From positions 1 through 35,196 of the forward strand of contig MUMD01000118.1 of assembly GCA_002155895.1 (NCBI GenBank): DNA of 35,196 nucleotides, written 5' to 3'. The stretch's first letter is position 1. Every line of letters begins with the position of its first letter. A model generated the notes under the pieces. That model saw nothing but the letters and a program-made list of their open reading frames with translations. It was not told the DNA's origin and did not search any database. This document shows, one piece after another, positions 15,682 through 25,094 of this stretch. The position numbers were made by a program, and so were the translations under genes. The stretch comes from Streptomyces rochei (lineage in GTDB: Bacteria; Actinomycetota; Actinomycetes; Streptomycetales; Streptomycetaceae).

Positions 15682-18049
15682 GTCCCTCTCCCTCGGCGGT
15701 CAGGCTCACCCGGGGCACGGCCACCAGCGCGGCGGACTCGACGGCGGCGCGGGTGACGGCGGCGTCGAACCGGGGTCGCACCGAGGCGTCGACGTAGACG
15801 CGGGCGACGGGATCGCGGGGCAGGACACGGATCTCCAGACCGTGCCGGACCACCGCGTCGGCGAACCGGCGCAGCCCGATCTCCCAGTCGGGCCCGTACC
15901 AGAAGTGGTCGGCGACCAGCCGCCCGTCGAGGTAGGCGCGGGCGGCGTCACCGGTGCAGCGCAGCCTCAGCAGTACCTCGCCGTCGCCGTCGAGGGCGGA
16001 GGCGGGAACGGTGAGACGGAAGACGGCGGCCTTGTCCCAGTCCGCCTCGCGGGGTGCCGAGGCGCGGTCGTGGGACCCGCCGGTACGCGCGGGCGCGGCG
16101 ACGGCCTGCTCCCGCACGGTCTCCAGGACCGGCTGCGGCAGTCGGGGAGCCCGCGCCAGCGGCCAGCGGGTGAAGACGCCGTCGGCCACCGGTTCCCCGA
16201 CACCGCTTCCGACCAGGGAGGCCGGGGCCGGCAGCAGGGCGACCGACGGGGTGTCGGAGGCGATGTGCAGACGCAGCCGGTCGCCGTCGGCGAAGACCAC
16301 GTCGTCGCTGAGGACGAGCCGGTCCTGCCCGAAGACCCGCGTCCGGTTCAGTCGGAGCGCGTGCTCGGGGGAGAGCACCAGGACGCGGGCCCGGCCGGCG
16401 GGACCGGTGAGGGTGAGCAGTGCCGAGGTGCCCGGTTCGGTCACGGTGACCAGCGTGGTCCCCTCCGCGGTGTCCACCCGGGCCGGGCCCTGGATCTCCA
16501 CGTCCGCCGCCAGCGCCAGCGTCGCAGGGACGCCGTCGGTCGCCGCGAGCACGGTCAGCGGGAGCCCGTCGACCTCGAGTCGGGTGACCGGCTCGGCGCC
16601 GGCCCACTCCAGCCGCAGACCGGCGCCGAGGTCCAGCCCGATCGGCCAGACGAAGTGGGCGCCGGACGGGATGCGCACGGGGTGTGCCGGCACGGCGACC
16701 GTACGGCCGCTGGGGAGGGTGACGCCGAAGCGCACGCCGTCGTGGTCGGGCAGCGTCTCGTGCGGCTGGTGGTTGTTGACGAACAGGAAGCCCTGGTCAC
16801 CCGCCGAGCGAACGGCCCAGCGCAGTGTGGACCGGTCGTCCAGTGAAGCCGGTTCCCGGTCGGGCAGGTGCAGCGGCATCCGCGCGAGCTCCGTACCGTA
16901 GGCGTGCAGGAACAGGTGCTGTCGGCGCAGCGCGTGGAAGGCCGGCCGGACCTGTCCGTACTCGCCCAGCGGAGCCTGGAAGTCGTAGGTGACTGTCGGC
17001 AGGTCGTTGGGGTAACCGGTGTCGTGGCTCTCCTGGTTCGGCTCCTTGAGGTCCACCCGCTGCGAACAGCCGTGGTACAGGTAGTAGCCCTGCCACACCG
17101 AACCGCTGCCGAGCTTGGTCAGCGCCAGCGAGGTGATGTCCGCGGCCGGCACGAGCGGCCTGCGGTGGTAGGCGATCGCCATGCCGCCGCCCAACTCGCA
17201 GGTGGCGTACGGATAGCGGCGCGCGTCCGGGCCGGTGCCGGTCGGGGCGCTGGAGCGCAGGTCGGCGCCGATGGCGTGGTCGTCGCGGATCGGCGTGAAG
17301 AAGTAGTGCCGGCGCATGTCGCGGGCCCACCCGTCGTGCGCGTCCTCCCAGAAGGCCTCTGGATAGCCGCCGTACAGCGGCAGGAGGGTGCCGGCCGGGA
17401 TGTCGGCGGCGCCCCAGCCGGTCGCCGTCCACAGCGGCGCGCGGATGCCGGCCTCCTCGGCCATGCGTCGCAGCGTGGCCAGGTGCTCGGGCTGGTCGTA
17501 CAGTTCGTTCTCCACCTGCACGGCCACGATCGGGCCGCCGTCCTCGTGGAAGAGGCCGCGCAGCTCGTGCGAGATGCGCCGGTAATAGGGCGCGACCAGG
17601 GCGAGGTACGCGGGATCGTCGGTGCGCGGCGCGCAGTCGACGTCCTCCAGCCAGTCGGGGAAGCCGCCGTTGCGGCATTCGCCGTGGGACCAGGGGCCGA
17701 TGCGGACGGCCACGGCCAGGTCCAGTTCCGCGCACAACGTGACGAACCCGCGTACGTCGAGGTCACCGTCGAAGCGGTAGGTGCCGCGGTCGTTCTCGTG
17801 CTGGTTCCAGAACAGGTAGGTGGCGAGCAGATCGACGCCGCCCGCCTTGATCTTGAGGAGCTCTTCGCGCCACTCGGCGGCGGGGCAGCGGCTGAAGTGG
17901 AACTCCCCCATGACCGGGATCCACCTGCGGCCGTCGCGCGACAGGCTCCGACTGTCGACCGTCACGGGGGAGGGGGTGCCGGCGGGGCTGCCCAGGGGCA
18001 GATGCCCGGCCAGGGGCACGGAAGGGTCGTGGGCATGCAGAGACAACAT
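15674..18049 (-). CDS. GH35 beta-galactosidase
   Basis: A 791-residue glycoside hydrolase of family 35. The family signature GGPIVAVQVENELY carries the acid/base Glu182, and YATCELGGGM the nucleophile Glu285. The barrel (about residues 30-385) begins with FHFSRCPAAEW and is followed by several beta-rich domains; a jelly-roll near the C-terminus contains ARAYLDGRLVADHFWYG. There is no signal peptide, so the enzyme hydrolyses imported beta-galactosides in the cytoplasm. ATG 18049 is chosen because CAGGAG lies 9 bases upstream; ATG 18070 lacks a ribosome site. It leads the operon GH35-binding protein-permease-permease-GH. The promoter at 18092-18120 has operator copy 3 immediately upstream. Confidence 0.94.
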   Translation of the reverse strand: MLSLHAHDPSVPLAGHLPLGSPAGTPSPVTVDSRSLSRDGRRWIPVMGEFHFSRCPAAEWREELLKIKAGGVDLLATYLFWNQHENDRGTYRFDGDLDVRGFVTLCAELDLAVAVRIGPWSHGECRNGGFPDWLEDVDCAPRTDDPAYLALVAPYYRRISHELRGLFHEDGGPIVAVQVENELYDQPEHLATLRRMAEEAGIRAPLWTATGWGAADIPAGTLLPLYGGYPEAFWEDAHDGWARDMRRHYFFTPIRDDHAIGADLRSSAPTGTGPDARRYPYATCELGGGMAIAYHRRPLVPAADITSLALTKLGSGSVWQGYYLYHGCSQRVDLKEPNQESHDTGYPNDLPTVTYDFQAPLGEYGQVRPAFHALRRQHLFLHAYGTELARMPLHLPDREPASLDDRSTLRWAVRSAGDQGFLFVNNHQPHETLPDHDGVRFGVTLPSGRTVAVPAHPVRIPSGAHFVWPIGLDLGAGLRLEWAGAEPVTRLEVDGLPLTVLAATDGVPATLALAADVEIQGPARVDTAEGTTLVTVTEPGTSALLTLTGPAGRARVLVLSPEHALRLNRTRVFGQDRLVLSDDVVFADGDRLRLHIASDTPSVALLPAPASLVGSGVGEPVADGVFTRWPLARAPRLPQPVLETVREQAVAAPARTGGSHDRASAPREADWDKAAVFRLTVPASALDGDGEVLLRLRCTGDAARAYLDGRLVADHFWYGPDWEIGLRRFADAVVRHGLEIRVLPRDPVARVYVDASVRPRFDAAVTRAAVESAALVAVPRVSLTAEGEGRV

Positions 18050-18091
18050 GACAGGCGGCTCCTGCGGCATGACTCAGTGAAGTGGGTTCAT

Positions 18092-18136
18092 CGTGGGTGG
18101 GGCCGGAAAGCCTGTCAAGATGTATTCATAATTAAT
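18092..18136 (-). promoter_or_regulatory. beta-galactosidase operon promoter with operator copy 3
   Basis: On the minus strand a perfect -35 TTGACA (18115-18120) and -10 CACGAT (18092-18097) are spaced by 17 bases, giving a leader of about 36 bases to ATG 18049. Three bases upstream of the -35 is ATTCATAATTAAT as read on the plus strand (18124-18136), which differs at one position from the copies at 6226 and 7140. The motif lies between this operon and the remnant of a second GntR gene, as expected for a divergent regulator/target pair. Confidence 0.7.
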
Positions 18137-18199
18137 AACCACGGCGGGAAGGGTGTCGCACCGCAAGAGGCGGCCCCGCGCATCCCCTGGAGTACCTGA

Positions 18200-18290
18200 A
18201 TGGCGTCCTGCACCGGCCGAGGTGTGCACGGACAGGTCGTCCACGCCCTGCCAAGGCCGTCCACGACTTCGACCAGGTGACGCGCCGGTG
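18200..18290 (+). pseudogene. internally deleted second GntR/FadR regulator
   Basis: ATG 18200, with GGAG 7 bases upstream, opens MASCTGRGVHGQVVHAL. This aligns with the first residues of the regulator at 6327 (MAAYSTRGVHGQVVQSL). After about 17 codons the DNA jumps, with a frame change, to sequence reading AKAVHDFDQVTRR, which matches that regulator's C-terminal AKAVEDVDRLTGR. Roughly 600 bases coding for most of the DNA-binding and all of the ligand domain are gone, so only N- and C-terminal stubs remain. The intact ancestor would have been divergent from the beta-galactosidase operon across operator copy 3. The relic abuts the end of the Clp gene. Confidence 0.82.
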
Positions 18291-18308
18291 CGCCGTCGTC
18301 GTCGCCCG

Positions 18309-20858
<2,550 letters not shown>

Positions 20859-20980
20859 GGCGACTCCTGGTGCCGGATGGCTTTCCTCCAGCCAAGCGCG
20901 AGGGGTGCACTGCTGCAAGCGGGCCGTGTCGTGAGGAGCCGGGCGTGCGCGCGGGCCGACGGGCGCGGCGCGGGTGCGGG

Positions 20981-21265
20981 TCAGGGCGTCCAGCGGTGGC
21001 GGGCACGCGCCATGCCCACGCGTGCCCCGCGCATCGGCGTCGCCTCGGCGTCGAGAAGGTCCGGCGCGCGCCCGTCGTGGCAGGAGGGCGGTGTACCGTC
21101 CGCGTACACGACCCGCCACCAGGGCACCGTCTCGTCGAGCAGGCTCATGGCCCGCCCCACCTGACGTGGACCGACACCGACCCGTCGGCCCACGTCACCG
21201 TAGGAGGCCACGGAGCCCGCCGGTATCGCGCGCACGGCTTCCCGGACGTCGTCGACGAAGGTCAT
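20981..21265 (-). CDS. alkyltransferase-like (ATL) DNA-damage protein
   Basis: A 94-residue protein equal to the DNA-binding domain of O6-alkylguanine-DNA alkyltransferase: [28 protein letters not shown] forms the helix-turn-helix with the flipping arginine. The alkyl-acceptor motif PCHR is replaced by PWWR (residues 48-51), with Trp instead of Cys. It therefore cannot accept alkyl groups. ATL proteins bind O6-alkylguanine and channel it to nucleotide-excision repair. Family members usually have PWHR, so Trp in place of His is a small departure. It is 7 bases after the Hva1-type gene and 122 bases before the Clp gene, all on the minus strand. Confidence 0.87.
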   Translation of the reverse strand: MTFVDDVREAVRAIPAGSVASYGDVGRRVGVGPRQVGRAMSLLDETVPWWRVVYADGTPPSCHDGRAPDLLDAEATPMRGARVGMARARHRWTP

Positions 21266-21272
21266 GGCGTGG

Positions 21273-21506
21273 CTAGTCCCCGTCGCGCCTCGGCCCCCGC
21301 GTCTTCGTCAGTGCTCCGCCCTTGTGCATGGCGACATGGTCGGTCTTGTCGCTCCGGATCTCGTACTGCGGGTCGTCCTCGGAGCAGTGACGTGTACGAC
21401 CCTTGAAGGTCACGTCGTGCGTGTGCTTCTCGATGATGACGCCTTCGACGTGACCGGCTTCGGAATTCCAGCGCACGTGGTCTCCCACGGAGAAGTCGCT
21501 CGCCAT
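21273..21506 (-). CDS. Hva1/TUDOR (DUF2945) protein
   Basis: A 77-residue protein with the DUF2945/Hva1-TUDOR pattern: FSVGDHVRWNSEAGHVEGVIIEKHTHDVTFKGRTRHCSEDDPQYEIRSDKTDHVAMHKGGALTK in overlapping short motifs (GDHVRWNSEAG, YEIRSDKT, AMHKGGAL). The domain is a small beta barrel with no proven bacterial function. GGAGGG lies about 8 bases before ATG 21506. The 7-base gap to the ATL gene indicates co-transcription, which places it in a small stress or DNA-damage unit. Confidence 0.88.
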   Translation of the reverse strand: MASDFSVGDHVRWNSEAGHVEGVIIEKHTHDVTFKGRTRHCSEDDPQYEIRSDKTDHVAMHKGGALTKTRGPRRDGD

Positions 21507-21844
21507 GCACGGTCCCTCCGTCGCGCAGCTCGGATTCTCACGACTTCCAGCGTCTCACGCGGCCCGGGGTGACGGTCGCCCGGCCGGCGCGCCGCCGAGG
21601 CGTCGAGCCGGGGGCCGTCCTGACGTGGGCGAACAACGTGGCCACCGAGTCGGGTCCGGCTCGGGGGCCGAGGTGTCACGGGAATGCTCCGACGGTGAAG
21701 AAGCGTGCATGCGATATCCGCGGGATCACCGGCGATCGTCGACCGGATCGTGAGGGTGCGTGGCGTGATTGCCGCCGTTGACCGCCTTGTCCGCACCGTG
21801 TCACCTTCGGGCGTCGAAGCAGTCGGCCACGGGAGGGGCACACG
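21507..21844. other. divergent intergenic region
   Basis: These 338 bases separate the leftward Hva1/ATL unit from the rightward secreted-protein gene. I see no gene: open frames here lack ribosome sites and biased codon use. TTGACC near 21778 is a possible rightward -35 without a clear -10. Confidence 0.5.
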
Positions 21845-22330
21845 GTGATCACAGGCAGCGGGCACAGAAGAGGCGGCGGCACCAGGATCGCGGTCACGCT
21901 CACGGCGATCCTGGTCGCGACGGCCATGGCGGGACCGGCCGCGGCAGCCGCCGGCGGTCCGCCGCCCGGCGCGCCGGTGACCGCGCAGTCCCGCGCGATG
22001 AGCGACCCCACCCCCGACGAGCAGGAACAGTTGCGGGCCGTCGCCGGTGCCATCTGGACGCCGGAGCTGGCGGCCGGCTGGAACATGAACGCGGAGGTGG
22101 CCGACGTACTGTCCACGGCCACCGGCGAGATCCTCAAATGCAGCGAGGCGTTCGCCCTCGTGCCGCGTCCGGCCGGATTCGTGCCCGGTCTCGGCTATCT
22201 GGTCAACTACTGGAAGAACCTTCGCGACTACTTCCTGGCCGTGAAGAGCGACCGGACGTATCGCGCCTGCGTGGTCACCGCCGCGGGCAACTACCGCTCA
22301 CCCATCGAAATGGCCTCCATGGGCATCTGA
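21845..22330 (+). CDS. small secreted protein of unknown function
   Basis: A 161-residue protein with a Sec signal peptide (basic GSGHRRGGGTR, then hydrophobic IAVTLTAILVATAMAG and an Ala-rich cleavage region near residues 32-36). The mature part begins with a Pro/Gly/Ala stretch and continues into a helical domain with two cysteines (ILKCSEAF and YRACVV) that could form a disulfide. YLVNYWKNLRDYFLAVKSDR is its most distinctive segment. I do not recognise the family. GTG start with GGGAGGGG about 8 bases upstream. It stands alone and ends at a strong hairpin. Confidence 0.75.
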   Translation: MITGSGHRRGGGTRIAVTLTAILVATAMAGPAAAAAGGPPPGAPVTAQSRAMSDPTPDEQEQLRAVAGAIWTPELAAGWNMNAEVADVLSTATGEILKCSEAFALVPRPAGFVPGLGYLVNYWKNLRDYFLAVKSDRTYRACVVTAAGNYRSPIEMASMGI

Positions 22331-22406
22331 CCCGCCCGCCCGGCCGACGGAACGCGGGCCGCCCGCGATGCGTGGCGCGCGCTCCTGTCGGCCGGTCCCC
22401 TTGCCC

Positions 22407-22438
22407 TCCGCCGAGGGCCGTCAGCGTCCCTCGGCGGA
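22407..22438. terminator. hairpin terminator between convergent genes
   Basis: TCCGCCGAGGG (22407-22417) pairs perfectly with CCCTCGGCGGA (22428-22438) across a 10-base loop. An outer pair, GCCGGTCC (22391-22398) with GGACCGGC (22440-22447), can extend it. It lies between the rightward secreted-protein gene and the leftward DUF6493 gene. Confidence 0.8.
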
Positions 22439-22451
22439 CGGACCGGCGGTC

Positions 22452-25094
22452 TCAGCGCAGGACGTCCCGCAGCAGCCTGGCGTGCTTCACCGTCTGGCTC
22501 GACCCGGTGCGCGCGGCCACCACCTCTACCTCGGAGATGGGGCCCTCGGCCGCGCAGCGCGATGCGCACTCGACCGCGAGCGCGAGGAACGCCCCGGCTT
22601 CCCGGACCGGTGTGCCGCGCAGCAGCGCGGGCAGGGCGGCCTCCAGTACGGACCAGACCGTGGCGTACGCCCCGGTCCCGGCCGCCGCGCGCAGTGCGTC
22701 GACCACGCGCTTGGGCGAGCTGGACCGGTTGCGTATCAACGCCTGCAACTGCCCCGCGAGCAGTCGGCCGTCCAACTGTCCCTGGGCGGCGAGCACGAGC
22801 AGGGCGTCCACCGCCGAGTCACGGTCCTCGCCGAGCCGGCAGGCGATCTGCCAGTGGAGGGCGTATCCCGCGGGGCCGCCCGCTTCGGCCAGCAGCGCGA
22901 GCATGCGTCCGTCGACGCAGCTCTTGGCGTACGCGGCCACCTCGTCGCGGTGATGCGGCAGCTGAGCCACCCAGTACGGTGCGGCGTACGCGTCGTAAAG
23001 GCTGTAGCCGCCTCCGGGGGACCGGCCCCGTTCGTACGTACCGCACACGGCCGCGGCGACCGGCGGAAGCGGAACACCGTGATCGGGCCCGGGGGACACG
23101 GGCTCCCACAGTCCGGGCGGGGCATCGGTCGGATCGGCGACCGGCCACTGCTCCGGAGTCGAGTCCTGGTGCGGCAGACCGCCCTCGCGCAGCCAGCGCG
23201 CCAGCCGCCGGCCGGCCTCCGACCGCAGGCCGCCCGCGGCACGCAGGACCCGCTCGTCCGAGGTGAGGGTCACGCGCAGCAGGGCCTGCGCCAGATCGAC
23301 CGGTGCCGGTTCGACCCGCGCGCGCTCCAATTCGGCGACGCGCTCCACCAGTACGCCCGCGTCCACCGCGCCGGTGGCGTGGGTCGGCAGGGCCAGCAGG
23401 AACGGCTGCGCGCCGGACTCGATCACGTCGAGGGCCTCGATCAGACGCGCCATGAGCAACTTCCCGGGCGGGGAGATCGCCTCTCCGTGACTGATCCGGC
23501 GGTGGGGACGGCCGTACAGTCTCCTCGGCTCGTCACCCCGCACGGCCGCCGCCACGTCGTACAGGTCGCTCTGGCCGCAGTCGCGGTGGACGCCCGGTGC
23601 TCTGCGCATGACCGGTTCGAGCGCCCGGGACAGCGCCTCACGGTCGAGCCGGGCCTGTCGGACCAGCCCGTCCAGCGCGCGCTCGAACGCCACCACGTCG
23701 TCGTCGGCGAGGACCACGGCGAGCTCCTGGGCGACCTCGACGGCCGTCCCCACGGGACCCGGTACCGGCCGGAGCCCGGGCAGGTGGGGCAGCACCTCGG
23801 CCTCGGTGACCCGCTCGGTGCCGGTGTCGTGCTCGGCACCGGGCGCCTCCGCGCCGAGCAGCTGAGCGGCGCGTGCGGCCAGCGCCGGTCCGAGCGACGC
23901 GGCGGCGGCCGTCCGCAGTTGCGCCCGCACCGGGTCTCCGGCGTTCTTGAGGTGGCGGGCGACGAGGTTGAGGGCGCGTTCCTGCACGGACACGTCCGGG
24001 TGCCCGAAGGCGAGCGCCGCGCAGACCGATATCCGGCCCGCGCGTGCGGGCTCCCGGCGTGCCACCCGGTCGAGCCAGGAGAGCTGGGCGCGTACCAGCT
24101 TCTTCTCCGGGCGCAGCAGCACGCGTTCGCACGCCTCGCTCAGCACGTCCTCCTCCAACAGCCCCGCCTCGTCCAGCTCGCGCAGGACCTCCTGGCCGTA
24201 GGCGGCCACCGGGGACGACAGGTCGAGCAGAGCCACGTGGTGCCGGAGGAAAGGGGCCTGCTCCGCCGGAGTGAGGGCCAGTGCCCGCAGGAACGTCATG
24301 ACGGGTGTGACCGTCTTGGGCGCACCGTCCTGGAGGAGGCGTGTGAGCAGCTTTTCGGCCAGGGCAGTCCGCTCGGGTGCCGTCCGGGCGTGCTCGTCGC
24401 CGGTGAGGGGGACGGCCTGCCAGTAGGGGAGGGCGGCGGTCGGATGCGCGTCGGCCACGATCGCGAAGGTGCGGCGGACGAGCGCGGCACGGTCCACCGT
24501 GCCCTCGGCGGCGAAGGCGCACAGGGCGGACAGCAACTGGGGGGTGAAAGGAAGGGACGACCGTTCCAGGACGAGGGGGAGAAGCTTGGGGGCCAAGGGG
24601 TCCTCGCGCAGCCGCTCCAGGACACCCTCCGACGTGGCTCTGTGGTGCGAACTCAGCCAGCCCGAGAGGAAGTAGTCGGACTCCGGCATCGGGCAGCCGG
24701 TGGTGCGGACGATGTGGTCGACGACGAGGTGGAGGCGTTGGGAACCGCTGCGCTCACGCACCTGCTCGTCGAGCCGCGCCACGAGTTCGGTCCGCCAGGC
24801 GACGGGGAACAGCTCCACTACGTCGACCATCCAGTCGTCGTGCGGGGGCACGTAGCGTCCGCCGTGGTGGAGGTGACGGGCCGCGGCCTCCGAGGTCGGC
24901 TGGCAGCCCAGCCGCGCGCCGGCCAGGGCCACACGCTGTTCCACGGTGAGTTCCAGCCAGCCCGAGAAGCCCAGCTCCTCGTAGCGGGCGTCGAGTTCCG
25001 GCAACTGGGCCGCGCGTTGCTCCGTGCCGAGTTCGCCCAGGGCCCGCAGGACGCCGGGGACGTCACCGGCTTCCACGAGTGCCATCAGTCTCAC
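22452..25094 (-). CDS. large DUF6493-type helical-repeat protein
   Basis: An 880-residue, almost entirely alpha-helical protein rich in Leu/Ala/Arg with HEAT-like repeats through the middle (for example PVAAYGQEVLRELDEAGLL and VSVQERALNLVARHLKNAG). Segments such as LPYWQAVPLTGDEH and the C-terminal third resemble proteins annotated DUF6493, regularly found beside SWIM zinc-finger genes in Streptomyces. No enzymatic motif, signal peptide or membrane helix is visible. GTG 25094 overlaps the SWIM gene's TGA by 4 bases (GTGA) and has GGAG 8 bases upstream, so the two are translationally coupled and probably work together. Function unknown. Confidence 0.85.
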   Translation of the reverse strand: MRLMALVEAGDVPGVLRALGELGTEQRAAQLPELDARYEELGFSGWLELTVEQRVALAGARLGCQPTSEAAARHLHHGGRYVPPHDDWMVDVVELFPVAWRTELVARLDEQVRERSGSQRLHLVVDHIVRTTGCPMPESDYFLSGWLSSHHRATSEGVLERLREDPLAPKLLPLVLERSSLPFTPQLLSALCAFAAEGTVDRAALVRRTFAIVADAHPTAALPYWQAVPLTGDEHARTAPERTALAEKLLTRLLQDGAPKTVTPVMTFLRALALTPAEQAPFLRHHVALLDLSSPVAAYGQEVLRELDEAGLLEEDVLSEACERVLLRPEKKLVRAQLSWLDRVARREPARAGRISVCAALAFGHPDVSVQERALNLVARHLKNAGDPVRAQLRTAAAASLGPALAARAAQLLGAEAPGAEHDTGTERVTEAEVLPHLPGLRPVPGPVGTAVEVAQELAVVLADDDVVAFERALDGLVRQARLDREALSRALEPVMRRAPGVHRDCGQSDLYDVAAAVRGDEPRRLYGRPHRRISHGEAISPPGKLLMARLIEALDVIESGAQPFLLALPTHATGAVDAGVLVERVAELERARVEPAPVDLAQALLRVTLTSDERVLRAAGGLRSEAGRRLARWLREGGLPHQDSTPEQWPVADPTDAPPGLWEPVSPGPDHGVPLPPVAAAVCGTYERGRSPGGGYSLYDAYAAPYWVAQLPHHRDEVAAYAKSCVDGRMLALLAEAGGPAGYALHWQIACRLGEDRDSAVDALLVLAAQGQLDGRLLAGQLQALIRNRSSSPKRVVDALRAAAGTGAYATVWSVLEAALPALLRGTPVREAGAFLALAVECASRCAAEGPISEVEVVAARTGSSQTVKHARLLRDVLR

